Assembly: GCA_016932575.1 (NCBI GenBank)
Contig: JAFGCO010000011.1
Location: 108,372-172,371, forward strand
DNA from: a bacterium
GTDB lineage: Bacteria; Zhuqueibacterota; QNDG01; JAFGCO01
Direction of reading: 5' to 3'
Length of the DNA stretch: 64,000 nt
Each line of letters starts with the position of its first letter. Position 1 is the first letter of the stretch. Shown here in pieces: positions 53,626 through 62,042 of the stretch. A program made the position numbers and the translations under genes. Under the pieces are notes generated by a model. The model was not told where the DNA came from and made no database searches. It worked only from the letters and a program-made list of their open reading frames with translations.

Positions 53626-54969
53626 CTACCAGTTCAGAAGTACTGTATAAGTGAGCATTGTCTCTCCGCCCGCCGACACAGGCACATCAAACTCGGCCGT
53701 TTCAGCATCCTTCTTTTGGTGCTTTTTTGAGGCCCCGGTGATCTGCCAGTCCGTGCCAAACCGCTCGACGACAGTGATACTTACAGATTCTTTTTTGTGG
53801 TTTTTTATAACAATCTCCACAGATTCCTGGCGGGAACGCTGTGATATTTTTCTGCTCTCTTTTACGATCCGCTCACCGATGATATCAAAGGCATTGCCGA
53901 TAAATAACCGGACCGTTTCGTCTTCGGGCGTATGATCGATCCTGTCTTCGCCGATAAATTCCAATGCCCCGTCAGTATCCGCCTGATACACACGGACCAC
54001 GCCTTTGGGTAATGGTATGCCAAGGCCGTCAGCTTTGCTGTTTTTAAACTCCAAATGAACACGAACCTTTTCACCATAACGACTGCCGTCATAGATATAA
54101 ACTTTTTCAGTTTTTGTTGCCGTCGGGGGAAATAATGAAATTTGCTTGGTCTGATTGTCTTTGAGTGTACTTTTTCGCTGCAAGGTGTACAGGTGGTATT
54201 CAAAAAATGATTTTTCTTCGAACTGATGATCCTCTCCTTCGGCTGCACCCAGAATTTGCAATCTCTCATCGGATTTCAATCTTCTTTGCCGAATCACATT
54301 CACATCTCCGGCCACCAGCTTTAATTTTGCATTCTCATAGGTTGCCCCGGAACGATTATCAATCGATACCCATCCGCTTAAATCCAGACGCGAATTCCCT
54401 TCATTCAAAAGAGCCACATATTCAGCATGCCAGTTCATTCCCCTTGTTAAATAGCTGATTTCAGTTTTCTGTTCTTCAGGACCGTGATTGCGGACCTGCC
54501 ATACCAGTGTGGGACGCGTAATTAATCCCCGCGGCAATCTGGGCAGATCAAAATGCTGGATCTGATCATGCTTCAGTATTTTAATGCCGCCGCTGTCATC
54601 CTGAATGACAATCTCTTGCGAGGCACTGAGAAGCATTCCTTGAAATAAATCTCCCTTCTCTGTGACCAGACGAATATCCTGATCGGTGTATTTGGATAAA
54701 ATTTTAGATCCGCTGACCAGGTCATATTCGTAATTCTGTTCTAAAATTTGAACTTTATCTGTTGCGGTAAGAGATTTGAAATGCACAGATGTCGGATCGA
54801 TCTGCGAGGCAACATCCGTAAATGATACTTCTGAAATACCCTTGCTCAACTCAAGGGACCGGACATCTTTCACCAATGCCTGATTTTGATTATACACTGT
54901 AATGGAAACGTTCTGAGAAAATAAACCGGACATTGACAGGGCCAGGCTAAAAACAATAATTTGTTTCAT
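53626..54969 (-). CDS. DUF4139-family secreted protein
   Basis: 447 aa with a signal peptide (IIVFSLALSMSGLFSQ). The body has the DUF4139/mucoidy-inhibitor-like features: VSITVYNQNQALVKDVRSLE at the N-terminus, PTLVWQVRNHGPEEQKTEISYLTRGMNW, and the WHAEYVALL / SGWVSIDNRSG segments. Conserved acidic and aromatic positions give a beta-rich fold, but the reaction is unknown. It lies upstream of recG behind a TTGACA-type promoter. Confidence 0.82.
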   Translation of the reverse strand: MKQIIVFSLALSMSGLFSQNVSITVYNQNQALVKDVRSLELSKGISEVSFTDVASQIDPTSVHFKSLTATDKVQILEQNYEYDLVSGSKILSKYTDQDIRLVTEKGDLFQGMLLSASQEIVIQDDSGGIKILKHDQIQHFDLPRLPRGLITRPTLVWQVRNHGPEEQKTEISYLTRGMNWHAEYVALLNEGNSRLDLSGWVSIDNRSGATYENAKLKLVAGDVNVIRQRRLKSDERLQILGAAEGEDHQFEEKSFFEYHLYTLQRKSTLKDNQTKQISLFPPTATKTEKVYIYDGSRYGEKVRVHLEFKNSKADGLGIPLPKGVVRVYQADTDGALEFIGEDRIDHTPEDETVRLFIGNAFDIIGERIVKESRKISQRSRQESVEIVIKNHKKESVSITVVERFGTDWQITGASKKHQKKDAETAEFDVPVSAGGETMLTYTVLLNW

Positions 54970-55027
54970 GATTCTGTCCCCCCAAATAATGAATTGAAAT
55001 CACAAAATAAATAAAATCAACAAAAAC

Positions 55028-55056
55028 AAAATAGAAATCCTTTTTAATATTGTCAA
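55028..55056 (-). promoter_or_regulatory. Sigma-70 promoter of the DUF4139-recG operon
   Basis: On the minus strand TTGACA (55056-55051), 17-bp spacer, TATTTT (55033-55028). It lies about 60 bp upstream of ATG 54969, and no terminator separates DUF4139 from recG. Confidence 0.75.
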
Positions 55057-55229
55057 GATCGTTCTTGATCATTAAAAAAGACAATTTTTGTTTTTTATTT
55101 CTGGAATTTGGAATTTTTTATTTGATTTTTATAATTTGAGGTTTTATCTGAATTTTGAGAAATATCATTATTTGGGTCAAATATTAAGCTGTCAGTAATA
55201 AAACCGATGAGAACTGTTTATTTCTGGTT

Positions 55230-57956
55230 TTATTCATTCAATACGGCCAGATTCGCTTTCAGCTTCTCCAGCTTTTGCTGTGTGTCTTTCTCTTTCTGCT
55301 TCTCTCTTTCAACCACTGACCCAGGCGCGCGTCCGATAAAATTTTTATTTTTTAATTTTGCCGAGATGCCTTTTAGCAATCCTTCCAGACGCAGGATTTC
55401 CTTTTGAATACGGTCTTTTTCTTTATCGATATCAATCAATCCGCCTAAGGGAATAAATAACTCCAGATTTTTCACCACACTGGCCGCGGCTGATTCGGGA
55501 CGCTGAAGTCCGGCACCGGTTTCAAGATGATCCACATTTGCCAGCCGACGGATATGAAGTGCGTACTGATCGACAGATTTAATAGCCTCTGCATCCCCAC
55601 GTATAAAAAGGCTGGCTTTTTTATCCTGAGGCACATTCATTTCTCCGCGGATATTTCGAACTGAAGTAATCACCTGCTGCAAAAGCTCCATTGATATTTC
55701 TGCATCATCATCCACAAATCCGGATTCGAAAACAGGATATTGCTGCGTCATAATTGTTTTCATTCCTTCGGAATTTTCAGATGAATGCAGTGCCTGCCAG
55801 ACCTCTTCTGTAATAAATGGAATAAATGGATGAAGCAGGCGCAGAATCCGCTCCAGAGTATACAATACGACAGACTGTGCTTTCTTTCTGACTTCTGACT
55901 GATTCCGGACATATAACCGCGGTTTAATCAATTCCAGATACCAGTCACAAAATTCTCCCCAGACAAATCCATGAATTGTATGCGCTGCCTCATTGAACCT
56001 GAATTGTTCCAAATCCTGATGAACTTGCCTGATGCTTTTTTGAAGCCTGCTCAGTATCCAGCGATCAGTGATGTCCAGAGAAGTAAAATGCAAGTCATGG
56101 TTATGAGGCAGTTTGTCTGTCTCATCCAGATTCATCAGAACAAAACGGGAAGCATTCCATAATTTATTGCAAAACTTCTGTCCCATCTCAACAAGTGTAT
56201 GATCAAAATGAACATCTCCGCCGAGAGGCGTCAAATAAACCATGGTCAATCGGATCGCGTCCGCGCCATAAGCAGGCACGCCTTTTTTATATGATGGATT
56301 TTTTTTTGCAAACTCCTTTACGATTTCGGAGTCAGCCCCCTGAATCAGCCAGAGCGGATCCGGTGAATTTCCAAGCGATTTAGACATTTTCCGGCCGGAT
56401 AAATCCCGAATCATCCCATTGAAATATACATCAGTAAACGGCACATCACCCATAAATTCCAAAGAGGCCATAATCATACGTGCCACCCAAAAAAAGATAA
56501 TATCCGGTCCTGTGGCCAGCGTATTGGTGGGGAAAAACTTGCATAGTTCCGGCTCTTCCTCAGGCCAGCCCAATGTACTGAATGGCCACAACCAGGATGA
56601 GAACCAGGTATCCAGCACATCCGGATCTTGTGTTAATTTTGTACTGCCGCACTCTGAACAAACCGTCGGGATTTTACGGGATACATTAAGATGACCATTG
56701 TCACAGGTCCATACCGGAATCCGGTGTCCCCACCAGATCTGACGACTGATGCACCAGTCCCTGATATTCTCCATCCAATGAAAATAAGTGTCTTCCCAAT
56801 GTTTGGGATAAAATTTAATTTTGCCCTCTTTCACAGCATGAACAGCAGGTTCGGCCAACGGTTTCATTTTCACAAACCACTGGTCGGACAAATAGGGTTC
56901 AACAACAGTATCACATCGATAGCAGTGGGGCACCGGTGTCAGACGGGGCTCTTCTCCCGCTAAAAAATCCGATTTTGCCAGATCATTGAGTACTTGCTTT
57001 CTTGCTTCAAACCTGTCCAGTCCCTTGTAGGGACCTGCCTGATCATTCATCACACCCGCTTCATCCATGATTTGTATTTGTTCCAGATGGTGACGTTCTC
57101 CCACTTCAAAATCATCAAAATCATGAGCGGGCGTGATCTTGACGGCACCGCTCCCCTTTTCCGGATCCGCATGCTCATCGGCAATAACCGGAATCTCGCG
57201 GTTCATCAATGGCAGGATTACGGTTTGTCCAATAAGCTTCTTATACCGTTCATCTTCCGGATGAACCGCAACGGCTGTATCACCCAGCATGGTTTCAGGA
57301 CGGGTTGTTGAAACAATGATAACCTCCCCTGAATTCTTCACTGGATATTTGATATGCCAGAATTTTCCATTGATATCCCTGCTCGGTGCCTCCTCATCTG
57401 CCAGGGCCGTATGACATCTCGGGCACCAGTTAATTAATCGCCGTCCTCTATAAATATATCCTTTTTCATAAAGACGAATAAATACTTCTTTCACTGCATT
57501 ACTGAGGCCTGAATCCATCGTAAATCGCTCACGTTCCCAATCACAGGCAGCCCCCAGTTTTCTGAGCTGCTGAAGGATAATGCCGCCAAATTTTTCTTTC
57601 CATTGCCAGACGCGTTCGATTAATTTTTCCCTGCCAAGATCGTAACGGGTCAATCCTTCCTCACGCAATGCGGCCTCGACTTTATTCTGTGTGGCGATAC
57701 CTGCATGATCGGTTCCGGGCATCCATAGCGTTTCACAGCCCTCCATTTTTTTCCATCGAATAAGTAAATCCTGGATTGTATTATTAAGAATATGCCCCAT
57801 CGTCAGCATGCCTGTGACATTGGGAGGCGGAATCATGATGGTATATTTCGGTTTCTCTGAATCAGGATCGGCATGAAATAATCGGTTCTTCATCCAATAA
57901 TCATACCATTTATTTTCAACTTGAGCAGGATGATACACTTTATCCAGCGTTTTCAT
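55230..57956 (-). CDS. valS: Valyl-tRNA synthetase
   Basis: 908 aa from ATG 57956 (GGAG upstream); an ATG at 58031 adds 25 unusual residues and is rejected. Class I synthetase: VTGMLTMGHILNNTIQD carries the HIGH-equivalent, GRKMSKSLGNSPDP the KMSKS loop. The editing (CP1) domain is the region with VSTTRPETMLGDTAVAVHPE. The C-terminal coiled coil (GGLIDIDKEKDRIQKEILRL) binds tRNA. Charges tRNA-Val and edits threonine. The upstream region lacks a T-box-like leader. Confidence 0.97.
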   Translation of the reverse strand: MKTLDKVYHPAQVENKWYDYWMKNRLFHADPDSEKPKYTIMIPPPNVTGMLTMGHILNNTIQDLLIRWKKMEGCETLWMPGTDHAGIATQNKVEAALREEGLTRYDLGREKLIERVWQWKEKFGGIILQQLRKLGAACDWERERFTMDSGLSNAVKEVFIRLYEKGYIYRGRRLINWCPRCHTALADEEAPSRDINGKFWHIKYPVKNSGEVIIVSTTRPETMLGDTAVAVHPEDERYKKLIGQTVILPLMNREIPVIADEHADPEKGSGAVKITPAHDFDDFEVGERHHLEQIQIMDEAGVMNDQAGPYKGLDRFEARKQVLNDLAKSDFLAGEEPRLTPVPHCYRCDTVVEPYLSDQWFVKMKPLAEPAVHAVKEGKIKFYPKHWEDTYFHWMENIRDWCISRQIWWGHRIPVWTCDNGHLNVSRKIPTVCSECGSTKLTQDPDVLDTWFSSWLWPFSTLGWPEEEPELCKFFPTNTLATGPDIIFFWVARMIMASLEFMGDVPFTDVYFNGMIRDLSGRKMSKSLGNSPDPLWLIQGADSEIVKEFAKKNPSYKKGVPAYGADAIRLTMVYLTPLGGDVHFDHTLVEMGQKFCNKLWNASRFVLMNLDETDKLPHNHDLHFTSLDITDRWILSRLQKSIRQVHQDLEQFRFNEAAHTIHGFVWGEFCDWYLELIKPRLYVRNQSEVRKKAQSVVLYTLERILRLLHPFIPFITEEVWQALHSSENSEGMKTIMTQQYPVFESGFVDDDAEISMELLQQVITSVRNIRGEMNVPQDKKASLFIRGDAEAIKSVDQYALHIRRLANVDHLETGAGLQRPESAAASVVKNLELFIPLGGLIDIDKEKDRIQKEILRLEGLLKGISAKLKNKNFIGRAPGSVVEREKQKEKDTQQKLEKLKANLAVLNE

Positions 57957-58053
57957 GTATTTCTGTCTCCATATCAGGAATATTATTTTGCAAGGGTTGT
58001 AAAAGATACGGAAAATGCGGTTTATTGTCAATGACCAATAAAATCAGATTCCT

Positions 58054-58083
58054 AACAAAATGAAATAATTATTTCATTTCGTT
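58054..58083. promoter_or_regulatory. 30-bp dyad, possible activator-binding site for the sigma-54 promoter
   Basis: AACAAAATGAAATAA and TTATTTCATTTCGTT form 15-bp arms with one mismatch. The centre lies about 120 bp upstream of the inferred start of the small RNA at 58190, a normal place for an enhancer-binding site. It could instead be an operator for valS, whose start is about 100 bp away on the other strand. Confidence 0.5.
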
Positions 58084-58163
58084 AACATTTGTAAAATGAT
58101 TGTGAATCAGTGGGCGGTTATAAGAATTTATTATTATGGGAGTTATGATATTTTTTAAAAAAT

Positions 58164-58178
58164 TGGCACAATATCTGC
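58164..58178 (+). promoter_or_regulatory. Sigma-54 promoter of the predicted small RNA
   Basis: TGGCACAATATCTGC has GG at 58165-58166 and GC at 58177-58178, so the exact GG-N10-GC spacing, with TGGCAC-N5-CTGC one base off the consensus TGGCAC-N5-TTGC. It predicts a start near 58190. Confidence 0.55.
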
Positions 58179-58189
58179 ATTTTCATCAG

Positions 58190-58269
58190 TCAGGAAAGCA
58201 TAACCTCCTTTCCTCAATTTAACCCCTTGTGATCGGGTCCGTGTCCCCCCGCACGGACCCATTTTTTTT
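58190..58269 (+). ncRNA. Predicted C-rich small RNA, about 80 nt
   Basis: From the inferred sigma-54 start at about 58190 to the terminator. Hairpin 1 pairs AGGAAAG (58192-58198) with CTTTCCT (58208-58214) around the loop CATAACCTC. A single-stranded AACCCCTTGTG follows. Hairpin 2 is the terminator stem with a TCCCCCCG loop. ACCTCCTTTC is the exact complement of a Shine-Dalgarno GAAAGGAGGT, as found before the leader ORF at 20756. No coding potential was seen on either strand. It is predicted only, with no known family match. Confidence 0.42.
58235..58269 (+). terminator. Strong rho-independent terminator of the predicted small RNA
   Basis: GGGTCCGTG (58235-58243) pairs perfectly with CACGGACCC (58252-58260), with loop TCCCCCCG, followed by A and eight T. 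No protein gene lies upstream on this strand for at least 6 kb, which argues that it ends an RNA gene. Confidence 0.8.
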
Positions 58270-58312
58270 AAAATCAGAGACCGTTATCCGATCTTAAATT
58301 CATTCCATTTTT

Positions 58313-58434
58313 GAGACTGTTGAAAAATCATTCTAAACATTATTCTTAGCCTCCCGGAGGTTGAATATTTCCAATAGGCAATTTTGCTTATATAACCTCC
58401 AGGAGGCTAAATTTACAACTTTTTCGACAGTCTC
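58313..58434. mobile_element. MITE-like 122-bp element with imperfect terminal inverted repeats
   Basis: The ends GAGACTGTTGAAAAA and TTTTTCGACAGTCTC are inverted and near-identical. Inside, AGCCTCCCGGAGGTT is mirrored by AACCTCCAGGAGGCT. It has no coding capacity. The end sequence recurs in part at 62840-62854 (GAGACTGTCAAAAAA). It resembles a non-autonomous insertion-sequence derivative; no target duplication could be confirmed by eye. Confidence 0.6.
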
Positions 58435-58442
58435 GTTATGTT

Positions 58443-58580
58443 TTATAAGAAATAATCACCTTCATCGAATTCATCATCATAATGCCACAACTCCAATTTT
58501 ATCCTGAATAATTCAAAATTTTCTTGCTCTCGTTCTTCGGCTAATTTCTCAATAATTTTTAAATCTGTTTCTCTTCTCAT
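58443..58580 (-). CDS. Small acidic protein downstream of the HigA antitoxin
   Basis: 45 aa from ATG 58580, starting MRRETDLKIIEKLAEEREQE and ending in a highly acidic tail (YDDEFDEGDYFL). It is predicted helical. It is on the same strand as higA, 137 bp downstream. I recognise no family. It could be a small accessory or remnant protein; no strong Shine-Dalgarno is present. Confidence 0.4.
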   Translation of the reverse strand: MRRETDLKIIEKLAEEREQENFELFRIKLELWHYDDEFDEGDYFL

Positions 58581-58717
58581 ATTAATGCTTTCTTTACAAT
58601 ATAAGTCTTGGCTAACTGGATTAAAATAAAACGATAGCCTTAAGAAAGAACAATTCCACCAAACTTAAATCAATGAGAAATCGTATGCATATATTTTCTG
58701 TTGAATTTGTTAATATA

Positions 58718-59026
58718 TCAAATCGCTTCTGAATATACTTTAACTTCGTCTTCAAGTTTATCACCCAATTTATCTAACTCCACTTCTAAATCGTAATGTG
58801 ATTGCAGATTAGTCCAAAATTGCGGTGAAATATTGAAGAAGCGACCTAGTCTTAAAGCCGTATCCGCACTGAAAGATCGTTTACAGTGTACTATCTCATT
58901 TATACGTCGAGGGGGAACATTTATATCTTTTGATAATCTGTATTGTGAGATCCCCATCGCATCCAGAAATTCTTCCTTTAATATTTCCCCGGGGTGTATG
59001 GGTGGTATCTTATTTTCTTTAATCAT
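58718..59026 (-). CDS. higA: HigA-family antitoxin (XRE-type HTH)
   Basis: 102 aa. IPPIHPGEILKEEFLDAMGI is the classic HigA opening, followed by the helix-turn-helix (SQYRLSKDINVPPRRINEIV) and DTALRLGRFFNISPQFWTNLQ. HigA binds the HigB mRNA interferase and represses its own operon. Immediately upstream only the last 14 codons of higB remain (see 59027-59071), so this antitoxin is probably an orphan. The last 25 residues (ELDKLGDKLEDEVKVYSEAI) are charged. Confidence 0.92.
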   Translation of the reverse strand: MIKENKIPPIHPGEILKEEFLDAMGISQYRLSKDINVPPRRINEIVHCKRSFSADTALRLGRFFNISPQFWTNLQSHYDLEVELDKLGDKLEDEVKVYSEAI

Positions 59027-59071
59027 TTATAATCTCCTAATGGTAACGATTTCAACATTATATGCATTTCC
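59027..59071 (-). pseudogene. higB: 3' remnant of the higB toxin gene
   Basis: The bases just before ATG 59026 read, in frame, GNAYNVEIVTIRRL and then stop, matching the usual C-terminus of HigB-type toxins (GNAYxVEIV). The stop abuts the higA start. Upstream of Gly the frame soon meets a stop, within a GTCATTCCGG-type repeat (59082-59116), so the toxin body is lost or displaced. Confidence 0.7.
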
Positions 59072-59081
59072 ACCCTTCCCC

Positions 59082-59153
59082 TGTCATTCCGGTAGTGTTT
59101 TGAGCCGGAATCCACCTTTACCCTGTTGGATATTTTTATTTATCCAACAGGGT
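59082..59153. repeat. GTCATTCCGG-type repeat and a 13-bp-stem hairpin in the higB remnant
   Basis: TGTCATTCCGG at 59082-59092 and CCGGAAT at 59105-59111 form a palindromic unit of a kind common in bacterial intergenic DNA. It is followed by a perfect hairpin at 59120-59153 (ACCCTGTTGGATA / TATCCAACAGGGT, loop TTTTTATT). Together they sit where the higB body should be. Confidence 0.65.
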
Positions 59154-59205
59154 GAACCTTGAACCTGAAGAATATGCCCTGTGAAATAATGAATCAAACC
59201 ATTTC

Positions 59206-59373
59206 CTATTTTGGACAAGAGTGATTTCGTGTAATATTTTTAATTTTAGTCATCTCATTTTTAGAGGGTGTTTTTGTTTTAATATTTCCTTTATCATACT
59301 CCTCTAAAACATATTTCTCTTCTTTATTCAGTTTCATGGCTTTTTTCAATTTCTTTAAGAAAATCTCTTGCAT
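59206..59373 (-). CDS. Truncated antitoxin-like small ORF
   Basis: 55 codons from ATG 59373, or 43 aa from ATG 59337 (MKLNKEEKYVLEEYDKGNIK). The MKLNKEE start and ExYDKGxIK pattern resemble the N-terminus of CopG/BrnA-like antitoxins, whose DNA-binding half is missing here. It begins directly after the MFS stop. It is probably a gene fragment in a decayed toxin-antitoxin region. Confidence 0.4.
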   Translation of the reverse strand: MQEIFLKKLKKAMKLNKEEKYVLEEYDKGNIKTKTPSKNEMTKIKNITRNHSCPK

Positions 59374-59375
59374 TC

Positions 59376-60593
59376 TCAATTAAGTTGTTTTTTAATATTC
59401 ACGTGAACCGCAATAAATGCAAGCGGATGCAAAATGCCCATTAAGACAAAAATCGGAACATATCCAAAGTAAGTTACAATATATCCTGGAGCCATTGTTG
59501 CTATTAAAAGTCCGCCTAAACCTCCTGCAAATCCGCCCAGCCCAGTGACCGACCCTACAGCTTTTGACGGGAAGCAGTCAGCCACGAGGGTGAAAATATT
59601 GGCAGACCAGCTGCTATGAGCGCCAAGGGCCAGACCAACCAGTAGAATCGCCGCCCAGGGATTGCCGGCAATGACAGCAAAAGCGGTTACAGGAAGACAG
59701 GCGGCAGAAATCCCCATAATTAATTTTCTGGCTTTTATCACAGGGCAGCCCCGTTTTACCAGATAACCGGAAAACCATCCCCCGACCCAGCTGAGCAGGA
59801 TGGCGATAATATAAATGATTGGCACGGCAATGGCGATGGATTTTATATCAAATCCGCGTTGAGAAGACAGGTAGTTAGGCATCCAGTATAGATAAAACCA
59901 CCAGACAGGATCTGTCAGAAATTTTCCGATCATAAAACCATAGGTTTCCCTCTGCTTCAGGAGCAATTTCCAGGGAACCGTTTGTTCTTCATTTTTTTCC
60001 GCCTGCCGATCCATTTTTTCTTTTGGTGTCTGATAGACAAATTGCCAGATGATAACAAGTAAGAAACCCAGCAATCCAAAAAAGAAGAATGTCCAGCGCC
60101 AGCCTGCGACTGTAAAAATAATTGCCATTAAGGGAGGCCCGACGATCGAAGCCACACTGGGTCCGCTATTGAAAAGAGATGTGGCAAAAGCCCTGTCTTT
60201 AACGTTAAACCATTCAGAAACAGATTTGATTGCAGCAGGAAAGTTGCCTGCCTCAGTAAGACCCAGGAAACCACGCCAGACACTCATGCATAAGGGTGTT
60301 CTGCAAATTGCATGCATTGAAGCACTGATGGACCAGGTCAGAATGGAAAGCAAATATCCCAGTTTGGTGCCCAGCCTGTCAATAATTCGTCCGGCTGCCA
60401 GAAATCCCAGCATATACATTAATTGAAAAGCGCTTAAAATATGACTATAGGCAATGTCATCAATATCCAGGTCATTTTTAATTTCAGGAATTAATACAGA
60501 CAGGACAATACGGTTAAAATAATTGAAAGTTGTTGCAGAAAACACGAGGGACAGAATCACCCAGCGGTATTTGTTCAAATATTTTTTTTGCAT
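59376..60593 (-). CDS. MFS transporter of the anion:cation symporter (hexuronate/glucarate) type
   Basis: 405 aa from ATG 60593, preceded by AAGGAAGG; a GTG at 60638 adds 15 residues without a Shine-Dalgarno. Twelve helices. RWVILSLVFSATTFNYFNRI in helix 1 (with the family's Arg/Asn pattern), RGFLGLTEAGNFPAAIKSVS in helix 4, a known ACS-family signature, and DRAFATSLFNSGPSVASIVG. Closest to ExuT-like sugar-acid importers. It stands beside a DUF4861 lipoprotein; together they suggest uronate or alginate use, but no lyase is in the window. Confidence 0.87.
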   Translation of the reverse strand: MQKKYLNKYRWVILSLVFSATTFNYFNRIVLSVLIPEIKNDLDIDDIAYSHILSAFQLMYMLGFLAAGRIIDRLGTKLGYLLSILTWSISASMHAICRTPLCMSVWRGFLGLTEAGNFPAAIKSVSEWFNVKDRAFATSLFNSGPSVASIVGPPLMAIIFTVAGWRWTFFFFGLLGFLLVIIWQFVYQTPKEKMDRQAEKNEEQTVPWKLLLKQRETYGFMIGKFLTDPVWWFYLYWMPNYLSSQRGFDIKSIAIAVPIIYIIAILLSWVGGWFSGYLVKRGCPVIKARKLIMGISAACLPVTAFAVIAGNPWAAILLVGLALGAHSSWSANIFTLVADCFPSKAVGSVTGLGGFAGGLGGLLIATMAPGYIVTYFGYVPIFVLMGILHPLAFIAVHVNIKKQLN

Positions 60594-60772
60594 CCAGCCT
60601 TCCTTGGTATGTGTTGGTGGATTCACTCTGAGTTTCAAAACACAGGACGTGGACCTCGCCCCGGAAATGTAAATCCGGAGCGGGTGAATCTGAACAGCGA
60701 GCGAATATAAATTATTTTTACTTTACAGATGAAGATTCCCCGTGGCAAGCCACGGGGTGCTTCAATTCAGGG

Positions 60773-61663
60773 CTATTCTTCCTTTAGATACTTTTCAATA
60801 TCTAAGGAATTTAGAAATTTTTCCAGGGTATTCAATTTTTCATCTCTTTCACTGACAGAAGAGATCCAGGTTGTCAGTTGCTTGCCCGGTTTTGAAATTA
60901 ATAAAATTTGTTTACCATCATCCTGTTTGTCTATGTAATCAGAGGGATCATAAATAATCGCTGCGCCTATATTAATCAATTCTGCAGCAACATCTTCGGG
61001 ATGCACGCCCCATGTGGCAATTAAACCGTCATGATTCCGAACTTCTGATCCATCGTGATAATTGATTCCGGTCACAAACTGAACAGGCTCGTCGGCCAAT
61101 GCAAAGGCTTCAACTTTTGCTTCTCTTATTCCGGAATAAACAGTCACGCGCACCAGGATATCCACAGTTCTGTCTTTGTAGGGAACATCTTCTGAAAGCA
61201 ATTCCATATACGAGGATAACCTTTCTTTCACAACCCGGGCTGTTCTGTTCGTCACAGGATTTAAAAAGACAACCTTTTCTCCATCCCACAAACGAACACC
61301 ACCAAGGCCAACAGTTTGACCTGCTTTATAATAATCGGCTCCCCATCCGTTTTTTTGTTGTTCAACTGTGGGATACCAGCGACCTTTTTTGAGTTCAAGG
61401 CCCGGTTTTGTTTTATTGTAAACATCGATAGCTGCTTTTTTATCGAAGTAGAAACGAAGACCTATCCATTCATTTTCGACAGCCGGGCCGTGATGACCGA
61501 TGGTTTGAAACAGATCCCCGGATTTCGAACTTACTTCGCTTAAATAAGTGGTGCTATCTGCTCTCATAAACATACTAATATCAGTTTTATTTTCGGTTTT
61601 ACTTTCAGATTGGCAACAACAAAGGCTTCCAAAAATCAATGGTATAATCATTAATTTTTTCAT
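60773..61663 (-). CDS. DUF4861-like lipoprotein
   Basis: 296 aa from ATG 61663 (AAAGGAG upstream). A lipoprotein signal with Cys near residue 16 (GSLCCCQSESK) is followed by a beta-rich domain: VENEWIGLRFYFDKKAAIDV, WGADYYKAGQTVGLGGVRLW and VTGINYHDGSEV, the phrases expected of DUF4861. The family occurs beside uronate and pectin genes in FCB bacteria; the reaction is unknown. The gene and the MFS gene run in the same direction, 179 bp apart, so they may share a transcript. Confidence 0.78.
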   Translation of the reverse strand: MKKLMIIPLIFGSLCCCQSESKTENKTDISMFMRADSTTYLSEVSSKSGDLFQTIGHHGPAVENEWIGLRFYFDKKAAIDVYNKTKPGLELKKGRWYPTVEQQKNGWGADYYKAGQTVGLGGVRLWDGEKVVFLNPVTNRTARVVKERLSSYMELLSEDVPYKDRTVDILVRVTVYSGIREAKVEAFALADEPVQFVTGINYHDGSEVRNHDGLIATWGVHPEDVAAELINIGAAIIYDPSDYIDKQDDGKQILLISKPGKQLTTWISSVSERDEKLNTLEKFLNSLDIEKYLKEE

Positions 61664-62042
61664 AACTGACACTCCTTTAAACATTAATTGTGCGTTGTTT
61701 TGGACTTATGATTTAATAAAATAAGGGACACATTTTTCAAATTCAAATGTTTTTTTTATGAGAAACAGTTAGTTATTGAGACATTCTTCAACATCACGGA
61801 ATGGTGACCTTAACAGTAACCTGTTTTTTGGGTTTGCCATCACATCATAGCGACCTTTATCATTAAATGTGATCGTACTCATAAAAACGCCTCTGTAAAC
61901 TTTAATCTAAAATATACATAATATCTGTTTCAGCGGTCGCGATCCAAAAGCGACTGTCCCGAATGTTGTGTTTTTGAATTCCGCATCCGTGCGGAATTCG
62001 CGGAGCGCTTTAGCGATCCACTGCGAACATGGGTTCTACGAT
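61664..62042. other. Intergenic region with a short ORF and a palindrome
   Basis: Contains a 37-codon minus-strand ORF (61882-61769, beginning MSTITFNDKGRYDVMANPKN, AGAGG seven bases upstream), which looks like a truncated protein, and the perfect palindrome GAATTCCGCA-TCCG-TGCGGAATTC (61976-61999). I cannot name the ORF family. Confidence 0.45.

Noticed and set aside
57957-58053. T-box leader upstream of valS
   Set aside because: No specifier loop, T-box word or antiterminator is visible, and the system is mainly found in Firmicutes and some Actinobacteria.
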